The notes: generated from the sequence alone by a model not told the origin. DNA of 64,000 bases from Ziziphus jujuba (GCF_031755915.1 NC_083390.1:24547001-24611000); one strand, 5' to 3'. Numbered from the stretch's first letter, positions 31,268 through 46,104 are shown. Translations and numbers: made by a program.

Positions 31268-34200
31268 TGTCAGGACCCGTCCAGAATTCCTTCCCCGGAA
31301 CCCTAGACAGCCCTGATCCCAGGGAAACCCTACCGAACCCTCCAACGGAAAATCCGGCAGAGCCTCCCCTAAGGGATTTAATTACCACAAACTACCTGCA
31401 CTGAAAACACACTTCTAAAAACATCTCCTTATTCCTCCCACAAACTACAAATTGTTCCACAAATTTTAGCACTTCAAAAGAAAACAACAGCAGCAACCCA
31501 GTGCATAAAAACAACTACACGTCCAATACAGTATACAGAGCATTATACAGAAACATGCGGAATTTATAAAATGACAGATACGGAAACAATACAAGATCGA
31601 GAGGAAAAAGGGAAGAAAAACTGCTTGAACCTTCGGCAACGAACTGAGACGTTGGGCTCGCCCCGGACAATCAACGTCTCCAACCTGGACCTAGGGGAAA
31701 CGGAATTTAAGAGTGTGAGATGCTAATCATCTCAGTGAGTGACCCTATCTACTATACAATATAATACCACGGTAATACAGTAGATAGATAATAATTAAAT
31801 GGGAAAATAATAATTTCTCTCAAAACCCTTACAATTCTCTCAGTTGGAAAAGTTCCCCTTTTAAAACATTTTCACAAAACCCTTGTACGTACTTCCCAAA
31901 AACCAAGGAACCAAACAAATTAATAAACAACAAATAAACAAATAAATACATAAATACCCCAAATATAAATAACTGCAATAAATTATAATAAATAATTTTT
32001 TGAACACCTTTGGGGTTTTAAACTTTAATTGCAATTTACACCGACAATTACACCTGACGCACCACACCATATACCGGTGATGCCCTCCGATACCCAGCGT
32101 CCCGAGCACCGACTGGCGGGAGGTTAAAGAGAGAAACCTGCAGTGGTCACTTCGGCGTCCCGACAGTACCGACTGCTAAAAACCATCACCCGGCCAAGGA
32201 GGGGGGCGGCTGTGCACAACAATAACCTTGCCTGCCCACGGTCCAATGGCAACTCACGGGTGAAGTAATAACCGTGCGCTAAACCAGATAATAACCGCGC
32301 ACTACCACGTGTCCATACACCATACACCAGAACACCAATACTGTATGAGTGCGTCTAAAAATAACAATAATAACCAACCGTACCGTTTTACAAAATTACC
32401 GTGGGAAGTATACCAAATTTTCACAAAACACCATCCCACATATTTTTATTCAACAACCCGGTACGAAAACATCGATAACAGATAAAACCATACCTTTTCT
32501 CGTAATACGAGATTCAACAATTGAAATACCGCGGGCATAATTTATAAAATATAACCAAATATTTTCGTAAAATATTTAACCCAATTATGCCCGAAAAATC
32601 AAATTTAAAACCACGTACAAATACTACCAAAATTCACTTTGCTCATGCATAATAAATTAAACAACAATATAATTCATAATTAAATCACCATAAAATAATA
32701 ATCGGGAATTTCTTGATGATCCCAAAATTTCCATTTATTACCAATGGTAAATATATATATAAAATAATATTTTTCCCGATTGTATTTAAAATACACCACA
32801 TGAGCACAATTTTACAGATACCAAATTAATACTACATAAATACAATTAATTACCCCAAAAATATTTTTAAAGGTGGGTCACTCACCTGGTGCACGCAATT
32901 AATCCAAGATCCACCACGGGATCAATTCTACGACTCACCGGTGCTCCTAGAACAAAATTCACAGACAGTCAAATAAAATAATATTTTATTCGGGTAAATA
33001 ATACCGGTACCCGGGGGCTTAAACGCAAACGTTAACCAAAATAGGCGAATGATATACCGAATCGAAGCTCGTGGAACGAGGATCACAAATCCGATCTCCA
33101 TCGACCCCAATTCCGCCGGAGGTGGCCGGAATTTGGTCGGAAAGTCTCGGCCGGTGTTCACTTCCCCATATCTCACAAACTGCTTCAAATTTCTGGGATT
33201 GGAGGCCATTTTTGGATTCAGAGGACCCAAAATAGGGGGATAGGAGGCTCAATTGGGAGTGGGCTGGCCGGAAAACACAAGAAAAGAGGAGAGAGAAACT
33301 TGGCCGGCCGGCGGCTTCTCCGGCCCGATCGGCGCGCGTCCGGCGGTGGCTGGCCGTGAAACTTGGCGGCCAAGCTCGCGAGGTGGCGGGCTTCCTTGGT
33401 GGCTGGCGCGTGAGGGCTATGGGTGGCCGGAATTCAAAAACACGGGAGAGAGAGAGGGACGGTCGGGAGAGAAGAAAAAAAAAGCTGCGTGTGTGTGTAT
33501 TTCGGGGAAGAAGAAGGAAAAAAAGAAAAGAAAAAGAAAAAGAAAAAGAAAAAGAAAGAATGGTGTTTTCCCACGTGGGGAAAAGAAAAGAAAAAGAAAA
33601 AGAAAAAGAAAAAGAAAAAGGAAAAGAAAAAGAAATAATTAAATAATATTAATAATAATATTATTATTCAAAAATAATAAAATAATTTGATTTTTTTTCA
33701 CATGGTTGACATGTGGCATTTCACCATGGTGACACATGGCCACCTTCATTGAGTCACACGTGGCACCTCGTTATGCGTGTAAAAATAATATTAAAATAAT
33801 ACAGTATTTGAAAAACTTTACAGGTCCATAACTTTCAAACCACATGTCCAAATCGGACGTGCCGCTAGTCTACGAACTCGTATCGACGAGCACTTCACAA
33901 CCATGCATGAGTCAACGCTCAACCTTGCATGAATAAAAAGTCAACTTCGGCACCCCTTGGACAGTTTGGACCTCAACTTGTTTTGCTCAAAACTTTCAAA
34001 CCGTAGCTCCGTTTTTAACGTGCTACCAGTCTACGAACTCGTGCCAACGTGTACTTCGTAACGGTACCTCAGTCAACCCAGAATTCCAATCGGATCAAAA
34101 AGTCAACTTTTGACCCCTTCGGTCAACGGTCAACGGTCAACCTCGGTCAACGTGCAAAAATTCCGACATGGTTCGGGACGGGGTGTTACAACCTTCCCCC

Positions 34201-37200
34201 CTTACAAAAATTTCGTCCTCGAAATTTCTTACGTCGCTGAAGTCAGTCTTAGAAAAACCACAACATAAAACAAATATGCACGCTTGTAATGGAGGTACGT
34301 ACGATACCTTCTACATATTACGTAATCCATGATTCCAACTGTCGCCGACACTCTGCTACCAATACAAACCAGGGTGGTTGCCTATATTGGCCGTCCGATC
34401 CCCTGGACTCGTAGGCAACATGATTATGGGGCTAGCTCTACATGGACCACATTGGTTCGCCGCCTCCGTATGGTGCAGTATAATATCAAACAATATACAT
34501 ACAAATACATGTACGAGCACAAACCAAAAATACTTGAATAAAGCATCTTTAATTTCAAATACCACTTTGAAAAGCATTTAATTTTGATAAACGATCGGAA
34601 AAATATTTTGACACCCTCGAAGATTAGAGTTATTCAAACTCGGGCAACGAATTTGCTTTGAGACAAACGGAAAGAACGCTTTAAGAAGGAAAAACGAGAG
34701 AATAGACACGGATGGGATGCACAACAATGCACAGTCCCTTAGGAATACTAGAACCTAGAGCTCTGATACCAACTGTCAGGACCCGTCCAGAATTCCTTCC
34801 CCGGAACCCTAGACAGCCCTGATCCCAGGGAAACCCTACCGAACCCTCCAACGGAAAATCCGGCAGAGCCTCCCCTAAGGGATTTAATTACCACAAACTA
34901 CCTGCACTGAAAACACACTTCTAAAAACATCTCCTTATTCCTCCCACAAACTACAAATTGTTCCACAAATTTTAGCACTTCAAAAGAAAACAACAGCAGC
35001 AACCCAGTGCATAAAAACAACTACACGTCCAATACAGTATACAGAACATTATACAGAAACATGCGGAATTTATAAAATGACAGATACGGAAACAATACAA
35101 GATCGAGAGGAAAAAGGGAAGAAAAACTGCTTGAACCTTCGGCAACGAACTGAGACGTTGGGCTCGCCCCGGACAATCAACGTCTCCAACCTGGACCTAG
35201 GGGAAACGGAATTTAAGAGTGTGAGATGCTAATCATCTCAGTGAGTGACCCTATCTACTATACAATATAATACCACGGTAATACAGTAGATAGATAATAA
35301 TTAAATGGGAAAATAATAATTTCTCTCAAAACCCTTACAATTCTCTCAGTTGGAAAAGTTCCCCTTTTAAAACATTTTCACAAAACCCTTGTACGTACTT
35401 CCCAAAAACCAAGGAACCAAACAAATTAATAAACAACAAATAAACAAATAAATACATAAATACCCCAAATATAAATAACTGCAATAAATTATAATAAATA
35501 ATTTTTTGAACACCTTTGGGGTTTTAAACTTTAATTGCAATTTACACCGACAATTACACCTGACGCACCACACCATATACCGGTGATGCCCTCCGATACC
35601 CAGCGTCCCGAGCACCGACTGGCGGGAGGTTAAAGAGAGAAACCTGCAGTGGTCACTTCGGCGTCCCGACAGTACCGACTGCTAAAAACCATCACCCGGC
35701 CAAGGAGGGGGGCGGCTGTGCACAACAATAACCTTGCCTGCCCACGGTCCAATGGCAACTCACGGGTGAAGTAATAACCGTGCGCTAAACCAGATAATAA
35801 CCGCGCACTACCACGTGTCCATACACCATACACCAGAACACCAATACTGTATGAGTGCGTCTAAAAATAACAATAATAACCAACCGTACCGTTTTACAAA
35901 ATTACCGTGGGAAGTATACCAAATTTTCACAAAACACCATCCCACATATTTTTATTCAACAACCCGGTACGAAAACATCGATAACAGATAAAACCATACC
36001 TTTTCTCGTAATACGAGATTCAACAATTGAAATACCGCGGGCATAATTTATAAAATATAACCAAATATTTTCGTAAAATATTTAACCCAATTATGCCCGA
36101 AAAATCAAATTTAAAACCACGTACAAATACTACCAAAATTCACTTTGCTCATGCATAATAAATTAAACAACAATATAATTCATAATTAAATCACCATAAA
36201 ATAATAATCGGGAATTTCTTGATGATCCCAAAATTTCCATTTATTACCAATGGTAAATATATATATAAAATAATATTTTTCCCGATTGTATTTAAAATAC
36301 ACCACATGAGCACAATTTTACAGATACCAAATTAATACTACATAAATACAATTAATTACCCCAAAAATATTTTTAAAGGTGGGTCACTCACCTGGTGCAC
36401 GCAATTAATCCAAGATCCACCACGGGATCAATTCTACGACTCACCGGTGCTCCTAGAACAAAATTCACAGACAGTCAAATAAAATAATATTTTATTCGGG
36501 TAAATAATACCGGTACCCGGGGGCTTAAACGCAAACGTTAACCAAAATAGGCGAATGATATACCGAATCGAAGCTCGTGGAACGAGGATCACAAATCCGA
36601 TCTCCATCGACCCCAATTCCGCCGGAGGTGGCCGGAATTTGGTCGGAAAGTCTCGGCCGGTGTTCACTTCCCCATATCTCACAAACTGCTTCAAATTTCT
36701 GGGATTGGAGGCCATTTTTGGATTCAGAGGACCCAAAATAGGGGGATAGGAGGCTCAATTGGGAGTGGGCTGGCCGGAAAACACAAGAAAAGAGGAGAGA
36801 GAAACTTGGCCGGCCGGCGGCTTCTCCGGCCCGATCGGCGCGCGTCCGGCGGTGGCTGGCCGTGAAACTTGGCGGCCAAGCTCGCGAGGTGGCGGGCTTC
36901 CTTGGTGGCTGGCGCGTGAGGGCTATGGGTGGCCGGAATTCAAAAACACGGGAGAGAGAGAGGGACGGTCGGGAGAGAAGAAAAAAAAAGCTGCGTGTGT
37001 GTGTATTTCGGGGAAGAAGAAGGAAAAAAAGAAAAGAAAAAGAAAAAGAAAAAGAAAAAGAAAGAATGGTGTTTTCCCACGTGGGGAAAAGAAAAGAAAA
37101 AGAAAAAGAAAAAGAAAAAGAAAAAGGAAAAGAAAAAGAAATAATTAAATAATATTAATAATAATATTATTATTCAAAAATAATAAAATAATTTGATTTT

Positions 37201-37696
37201 TTTTCACATGGTTGACATGTGGCATTTCACCATGGTGATACATGGCCACCTTCATTGAGTCACACGTGGCACCTCGTTATGCGTGTAAAAATAATATTAA
37301 AATAATACAGTATTTGAAAAACTTTACAGGTCCATAACTTTCAAACCACATGTCCAAATCGGACGTGCCGCTAGTCTACGAACTCGTATCGACGAGCACT
37401 TCACAACCATGCATGAGTCAACGCTCAACCTTGCATGAATAAAAAGTCAACTTCGGCACCCCTTGGACAGTTTGGACCTCAACTTGTTTTGCTCAAAACT
37501 TTCAAACCGTAGCTCCGTTTTTAACGTGCTACCAGTCTACGAACTCGTGCCAACGTGTACTTCGTAACGGTACCTCAGTCAACCCAGAATTCCAACCGGA
37601 TCAAAAAGTCAACTTTTGACCCCTTCGGTCAACGGTCAACGGTCAACCTCGGTCAACGTGCAAAAATTCCGACATGGTTCGGGACGGGGTGTTACA
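31268..37696 (-). mobile_element. Young non-coding LTR-A element, complete
   Basis: It is 6,429 bp with a perfect TSD TCCTG (31263-31267 and 37697-37701). LTRs are 31268-34190 and 34774-37696, each exactly 2,923 bp. Differences noticed by eye include G31549/A35055, C/T near 33730/37236 and T/C near 34090/37596, so the insertion is recent. The 583-bp internal region has a polypurine tract next to 34190 and a primer site at 34760-34771 but no gag or pol. It is a LARD-like non-autonomous element. Lys/Glu-rich ORFs near 33253-33646 and 36759-37152 come from a GAAAAA repeat. Confidence 0.94.
34191..34773 (-). other. Internal region of the non-coding element
   Basis: It starts (in - orientation) with the primer site TGGTATCAGAGC (34760-34771) and ends with a polypurine tract next to 34190, whose flank (CCTTCCCCCCTTACAAAAA on +) is shared with the gag-bearing element. 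The central part resembles 26481-26720 in the old LTR. No ORF has family resemblance. Confidence 0.85.
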
Positions 37697-38621
37697 TCCT
37701 GTCTGGCGGTACCTCGGGACGCTGGGTACTGTTGGCGCCACTGGTATATAGTGGGTGCATTAAATGATTTTCAGAACTGTGTTTTAAAAATAAAACGTTT
37801 TGAAATTGTATTGGAATTAAAAATATAATTATTACTGTTCTGATATTTATTTGGTTGGGGATCTTAAATTGGTTTAATTTTCTCTTTACTTAATTATTCA
37901 ATAAATTAATTTCCTTTAAATTAAAATTGTCGGATGCTTGACTTATTATATTCTATTTGATATTTAGTGAATTAATTGATGTCTTGGTTTTCGGGGAATA
38001 CGAACAAAGGGTTTTGTGAAATAGTTTTAAAAGGGGAACTTTTCCAACTGAGAGAATTGTAAGGGTTTTGAGAGAAATTATTATTTTCAATTTATTACTA
38101 TTTATCTACTTATTACCGTGGTATTATATTGTATAGTAGATAGGGTCACTCACTGAGATGATTAGCATCTCACACTCTTAAATTTCGTTCCCCTAGGTCC
38201 AGGTTGGAGACGTTGATTGTCCGGGATGAGCCCAACGTCTCAGTTCGTTGCCGAAGGTTCAAGAAGTTTTTCTTCCCTTTTTCCTCTTGAACTTGTATTG
38301 TTTCTTTATCTGTCATTTTATAAATTCCATATTTATCTGTTTAATGCTCTGTATACTGTATTGGACGTGTAGTTGTTCTTTATACACTGGGTTGCTGCTG
38401 TGGTTATTTGAAGTGCTGAAATTTGTGGAATCAATTTATAGTATCGTGGGAGGAATAAGGGGATGTTTTTAGAAGTGTGTTTTCAGTGCAGGTAAATTTT
38501 TGGTTAGTCCTACCCTTAGGGGAGGTGCTGCCGGATTTTCCGTTAGAAGGTTCGGTGGTATTTCCCTGGGATCAGGGCTTGTCTAGGGTTCCGGGGAAGG
38601 AATTCTGGACGGGTCCTGACA
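37697..38621 (+). mobile_element. LTR-A joined to the TRIM, right segment
   Basis: After the TCCTG duplication it resumes the LTR broken at 31267 and ends GGGTCCTGACA at 38621. It is followed by CCGAT, which also precedes the TRIM at 28796-28800. Confidence 0.87.
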
Positions 38622-39409
38622 CCGATCCCAACGCGTCCGTCGACCAACCGGTAGGAGAATCAACGGCTGAGCTCGCCTAGTCGTGGGCCGTCCCATTGCC
38701 TGGCGCGTGTAGCCGTCCGAGGGCCGGGAAAGGTGCAGACAGGGAGAAGGACCGACGGGAGGGAGAGAGGAAGAAGAAGGAGTCCCCTGCCCCCCCTTTT
38801 TCCCCATGGGAGAGAAGAAAAAAAGAAAAAAGAAAATAATTAAACAAGTATATAAAATAATATTAAAATAATAATATAATATAAAATAATAAAATGATGA
38901 TAAGAAAATAATGTGATATTTAATTATTGTTGACATATGGTATTTTCTTGTCGTGACACGTGGCACCCTTTTATAATGTTACATTGTGGCATCGCTGTTC
39001 ATTACACTCACATATCAATGAATAGTCACAGCTGTCTCAGAAAACTTGATAGATCCATAACTTTCAAACCACATGTCTAAATCAGACGTACTGCTAGTCT
39101 ACGAACACTTTCACAACCATACATGATTCATAACTCAATCTTTCAAGGATAAAAAGTCAACTCCGACACTCTCGAACAGTTCAAACCTCAACTTGTTTTG
39201 CTCGTAACTTTCAAACCATAGCTCTGTTTTTGACGTGCTACTAGTCTACGGACTCGGATTGATGTGAAATCTGCAATGGTACCTTGGTAAGTGCAAAATT
39301 CCCTTTAAAGCAAAAAGTCAACATTTTGACCCACTTGGTCAATAGTCAAACTTGGTCAACCCTCAATCAACGTGAAAATTTCCGACGTATTTCAGGATGG
39401 GATGTTACA
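38622..39409 (-). mobile_element. Old diverged solo LTR, right segment
   Basis: It continues the LTR begun at 25439: a GC-rich part, a purine-rich low-complexity stretch near 38750-38850, GTCAAC-type repeats and the terminus GGATGGGATGTTACA at 39409. ACTAG follows (39410-39414), matching 25434-25438. Confidence 0.83.
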
Positions 39410-41106
39410 ACTAGTCTATTTTTTGTTTCTTTTTTTTTTTTGGGGGGGGGGGGGGATAAATTTGGAAGTAGAAATTTTAGCACATAGGATTATCACCTCC
39501 AACAGTTAAAAATAAAAAATTATAAAAGGAAAATCGAATTTCTTTCCAATAGAGTAAATATAGCATTAAATTTGTTAAAGTATATAACGCAATTCTAGTT
39601 CACCTCATAAATTGGAGCTTTTTGACAACAATGGTATCGGGTTGTGGTTTGACAAGATTAATTAAGTACCCTACAATGCAATATTTAAAGTCTGAATTTG
39701 TTTCTGCAAATAAGAAGGATTTGTACTTTGTTGTTGGTATCAACTCGATAAACAATATTGTTTGATGATCGAGTCGGGTTAATTATTTTTAAAGCATAAA
39801 AAAAAAAAAATTAAAGTTTATTTCAGTATTGATTCAAATATCGTAATTTTGTCGTTCTGAAGATAATCCAATGATAAATTAATCACTGTTTAATTTTCCA
39901 AAGGTAAAGTTTATGAGTTGATCATATCCTTGCAACCCATTTAAATTATTAAAAGACAAAAAAAAAAAAAAAAAAAACTATGTCTTTCTTATGTACGAGA
40001 TGGATGCATTTTAAAATTATTATAGATAATGAGCAAACTATTATAATGTTATTTGTGTTCCTTTAATTTGTGTAACTTTATGTTATGAGGGTAGCCCAAA
40101 AGGCCCTGCACCATACGTATAACATCTAGGCGGGTAGGTACTCGCTAAAAATCCAATATGGAGCAATATGGAGCCCACCCAACATCAGGGGCTGTATTTC
40201 ACCTGTCACAAGCTCATTTGAGTCGTTCAGATAAGCCAGGTTGGGCAATCATGCGGTCAAGATTCAGACACAAATAGGCAGAGTTTGTCATTATCTCCAA
40301 ATATCACCTCCTGAGAGAGCGGGAGTTCGTCCACCTCGCAAATGTAATTATTATCTTCATATCAAAAACTGAAAGTGACAATGGAATGTTTGACCATACA
40401 TTTACGTCTGCATGTGTCCAATTACCTATTTAACAACATTGGAAAGTTCAAAGATATTTCTTTGAGGGAGTGTCCCAGCTGTCCACAACTTCGACTACAT
40501 TTTTAAATTTCTACTCTGTTTAATTTATTTCATTATTCCAATTAGAGTATAGTTAAATATTTCTTTTGGGGAAGTTGCATGCATGGCTTCCTTAAAGTTT
40601 CTCTCGGCTGTCATCATCATTTCACATAGAATATTCATAATGAAACTTTGAAAGGGAAATCAATCAGAATTTTTTAGTCTTCCAAGCTCAAAAAGCACAT
40701 GACGTATATATATATATATATATATGAATTTAATAGTAGATGATATATTGACTATGTGCCTCATATGACAAATCTACAACTTTATTATATTCTCTTGTCG
40801 TATTTAATTAATTGATTTATGCATGTATTCTACTTTCCATGTCGGTTCTTAATTAATTAAAGTACAGGTACTTTTAGAAATCGAGTTAAGACAACATACT
40901 AACTACAATTAATTATGTCAGAAAAAGGAAAAGGTAGCATGTAAACTATTATGCTTTTAGTTTTTATGAAGATTAAAATATTTTATTTTCAAAAATAAGA
41001 AGGAAAAAAAAATTTAACACCCGAAAAGTTTTCAATATTTGTATCTTATTTTGTTTAGGTTTCGAGAACACACTGATAGTACTCACACAAGTCCGGTTGA
41101 CGTTAG

Positions 41107-41137
<31 letters not shown>

Positions 41138-41850
41138 AAGAGAAAGAATTCTTCTGTAGTACACATGTTTGCGTATTTTTAACGTCTGAATGTCTGTAAT
41201 TTTTTAAAAAATATTAATATTATCAATAAAGAAGGTAGTTTTTTGAAAAATCATCTTTGTTAATGTTTGTATTTTAAAAAATATGTATATCTACACTATA
41301 CAGCCACCATATATATATATATATATCATAAAATTAATTTCGTTTCTCATGAATCTGAGTATCAGAACTCCGAAGGTAAATTTATTACATAGTTTTACAT
41401 AATTGATTTGTACATGAATTGATTTGTCCACACTATCCCAGAAAACTCCGAACGTAAAAAATGATGGCCAATGAATTGGATTTATTGTTTTTTTTTATTT
41501 TTTATTTTTTGTTTTTGTGTCGTTGTTGAAGGATAACATATTACAAATTTATAATTAGTTATGACCACGGTCTTGAGATGAATGCGGTGCAACCAATCAT
41601 AAAATTGTTTAATCATTTTTCTTTTTCTATACCTTTTTTTTTTTTTTTTTTTGGGGTGGCGGATGGAGGAGACTCGTTAAATAAGAGTTGGATTATATCA
41701 CATGATTAAAAGAAATATTTTTAAAGAGGTTGGCGTGCATCAGAACTACGTCTGCTCAAATAATTAGAATCTAGACTAGACATCCTGTGCGAAGAGTTCA
41801 ATTTAGTTGTCAGACTTAGTAAAATGTCAAGGGATGAGTTCGCATGAGCA

Positions 41851-41881
<31 letters not shown>

Positions 41882-42727
41882 GTGTATTACAATTGATCAA
41901 TCTCCTAGAAAGAGAAATAATTGTACTGTATTCCAATCTTATGTATTCCAATCTTATGAAATTAAGATATTTTGATTTTAAAAATCAAAATATTTATGAA
42001 AAAGATTAGACATATACAAATTACATAAATGCTTTACGCAATGCAACTCTAATTTTCAATAGGAGAATTTATATATATATATATGAAACTTAAATTATAA
42101 TTCCATCGAAAATGAATAAGAGTATTAGCATTTTTCTTAAAAACATAAATAAAAAATACAGTTATTTATATGAATTTCCTCATTAATCTCTGCTTAATTC
42201 TACTCTTGTTTGACAATATTAGAATATATATTTTTCGTATTATTTGGTTGCAAAACTAAGGTGGAAAACGAGAAAACATGGGCTGCTTTTCTTAATTACC
42301 AAACGTACCTCATCTAGAAATCAAATCATAGAGAGCTAGCTGTACCTCTCGCTAATTACCAATAAGGTCAACGATAGATATAATGTAAAATAAATAGTTT
42401 TGGGGATCATAATTCTCTCTTTATTCACAATAAGCCAAAAACCAAATTTAGCCTCCTATAGTGTGTGTGTATATATAATTGCAAATGGAATTATTATATA
42501 TATATATATATCTTTGACCTTCTTTTAATTTTATAATACATGTATAGTAAATTCCCGCACGCCATTTATGCATGTGGCAGCCAAAGAAGATCCAGAACCG
42601 GTCACACATCGCACACAGATTGATTTTTTATTTTTTTGGGTAATAACATCGCAAACGGATTGATAAATTATTTATTAATCTTCCATGAAACAATCCCAAA
42701 TTAACCTACTCTGCTACACAGCTCTGG
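39410..42727. other. Intergenic region upstream of peroxidase C
   Basis: Positions 39520-40060 are a diverged copy of 44400-44860 behind gene C and contain a decayed peroxidase 3' end (ATAAGAAGGATTTG near 39709). A GC-richer block at 40085-40350 is unexplained. The remainder is AT-rich with (TA)n tracts near 40706, 41108, 41310, 41854 and 42490. No coding region is supported. Confidence 0.75.
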
Positions 42728-42735
42728 TATATATA
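42728..42735 (+). promoter_or_regulatory. TATA box of peroxidase C
   Basis: TATATATA lies 139 bp before the start codon, in a locally less AT-rich context (GGTATATATAGAGG). Confidence 0.55.
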
Positions 42736-42866
42736 GAGGATAGTCCCTAATAGCTTTTTCTCCAACATATTCACACATTTTTTCCTCTTGATATCCATTC
42801 AAATTAAGTTTTCAGAGTTAGTGCTTCCTTTGGGGAACTTGTTTAGTAGCTAGAGAAACATAAAGA

Positions 42867-44081
<1,215 letters not shown>

Positions 44082-44317
44082 AATTTGTGACTACATTCTT
44101 TCATTCTTTGATGTCTTCTTAAGAAATATATGTTCTTTTGTTGAAAAATAATTAGCATTGGATTTATATGTTTTTAATAAAGAACAAACACAAACGTTTG
44201 TCATTAATTTGTATTTGCAGTTTTATCCAATTGTCCCAAAAAAAAAAAAAACAATTGTGTGATTCAAGTGTGTTCATTATATTTAATTAATAAACGTGTT
44301 TTTTTTTTCCCCCATTC
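44082..44317. other. 3' flank of peroxidase C
   Basis: An AATAAA near 44176 may serve as its poly(A) signal. Poly(A) and poly(T) tracts follow. Nothing else is recognisable. Confidence 0.5.
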
Positions 44318-44522
44318 TACCAAATAATACATTGGACAACAATTACTTCAAGAACTCGACTCGGTTAAATTAAAAAGGATCTTCTTCAAAACATTTTAAA
44401 TTCAATTTACTTCAACCAAAATATTTTTTCCAATAGAGTAAATGTAGCATTAAAGTAATTAAAGTATCCTGCAATGCAATAGTTAAAGTCTGAATTTTTC
44501 TTCTGCAGATAAGAAGGATTTG
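44318..44522 (+). pseudogene. Decayed peroxidase last-exon relic
   Basis: CATTGGACAACAATTACTTC followed by AAGAACT, then GATCTTCTTC, at 44330-44389 matches the exon segment coding LDNNYFKN and GLL in genes C and E. CTGCAGATAAGAAGGATTTG at 44503-44522 matches the segment coding the C-terminal QIRRIC. The intervening coding sequence is lost. It shows that another gene copy once lay directly behind C. Confidence 0.7.
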
Positions 44523-45857
44523 TACTTTGTTGATGGTGTCGAGTGTCAACTAGATAAATGATTTTGTTTTTTGATTTAATCATGTTAGTTACTTCCGACG
44601 TACAAAAAAGAAAATTAAAGTTTCTTTTAATATTGGTTCAACATCCAGTATTTTTTTTTTTTTTGTCGTTTTGGAAACACTGCAGAGACAAATTAATCAT
44701 TGTTTTCTTAGATAATGTTTATGATTTCATAACCTTTCACCGCATTCAAATTAAAGAAAATAAATAAATAAATAAAACTTGTGTTTCTTGAGTCAACAAA
44801 ACATGTTAAGATGGATTTATTTTAAAATTATTATAGATAATGTGCAAAAATATTAATTTTATTTGCAATCCTTTTATTTGTGCAAATATATTCTTGTATA
44901 TACATATAAATCTAATTAATTATTCAAGTATAAAGTTGGTTAAAAAAAAAAAAAGCTTAAAGGCCCAAATAAAAAAGTTAGATGATATAGATACAATCAA
45001 GCCCTCGCATAATTATTCCACCAAAAGATAAGCAAATAAATAAAAGCCTCCAATTACTTAAAAAAGAATTTCCAAAGGACAAAAGTTGGTGGTCTTCGAA
45101 TCGGTGCACGTGGTGCCTACCATCTAAAGGGAAGGAAAAGCAACGTATCACGTCTAAGCTTATCCTTATTTATTTATTATTTTTTTTCTGAAATATCTAA
45201 CTTTTTTTTTTTCTTTTTTTGAAACACTGAAACATCTAACTCTATCGGCAAATTTTATTAACAAAACTATTTCAAGTTTTATATTAATCAATCAAATATA
45301 TATATTCTTTCTTACATACATTGGAGGATTCAGTTTTGGAACCTCATCTGAATGAAAAATAATTTTGCCACTAGACCATCTTGAAAAGGACAATTAAATG
45401 GAAATTTTAATTAATAATCAAGTCATTAATTTTTATTATCCTTGATTTTTTTTTCCGACCATCATGCGTTATTTACAATGTTTTTACTTTTTAGACACTT
45501 TGGAATGATATGTTTACCATTTAAGTAAGATACCACATAAAGTAGGCGGTAGAAATAATAAAAATATCAAACTTGGGCATGTAGGTGGGCTGGATCTGCA
45601 GCTGTTATATACTTTTGGAAACTGGCATCATATATGCATATATTCTCTTGCAAATTTCACATGTGTGTACATCGGCTTTTGTTCACAATTTGCCCAAATA
45701 AGACCAACTCTAACTTATAGAAAAATCAACTTTGACTTGTACAAATTCAAATCTATAATAATTTTCAAATTAATCAATTTTGAGAGCCAACCAAAGAATT
45801 AATTATACTATAGAACAATTCATCAACGCGGTCAGTGAAAGAAGAAAAACATCATAC
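44523..45857. other. Intergenic region before peroxidase D
   Basis: It is AT-rich. A - strand segment at about 45318-45400 resembles a tRNA-derived SINE head (GGTCTAGTGGCAAAA and GAGGTTCCAAAACTGAATCC on the - strand), weakly supported. From about 45590 it is homologous to the proximal promoter of gene A (TATATACTTTTGGAA and CAACTCTAAC...). No gene is seen. Confidence 0.6.
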
Positions 45858-45864
45858 TATAAAT
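45858..45864 (+). promoter_or_regulatory. TATA box retained in front of truncated peroxidase D
   Basis: TATAAAT lies in ATCATACTATAAATATG, followed by CTTTCTCCACATCAATTTCC, the counterpart of gene A's 5' UTR. The exon that should follow is missing. Confidence 0.55.
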
Positions 45865-46104
45865 ATGATAACAAACCCAACTCTTTCTCCACATCAATTT
45901 CCATTTGCTTCTTTTCTGATCATAATCATCTTTTTCTCCTTCTCTATCAAATTAGCAAAAAACTTACTAAATATATAAACTTACTAAATATATATAAAAA
46001 GATTTAATTATAAACAGATGCTTGTTATAATTAATTTGTTCTCCAATTGTTGTGCCAATATTATTTTATTAAATAACTTTTTTTTTTTTGGGGGTCTTTA
46101 ACAG

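Noticed and set aside
33253..33646. Lys/Glu/Arg-rich ORFs of 71-129 aa (also 36759-37152 and 13470-13738).
   Set aside because: They arise from a GAAAAA purine repeat inside the LTR; all three frames are open. Low-complexity artefact.
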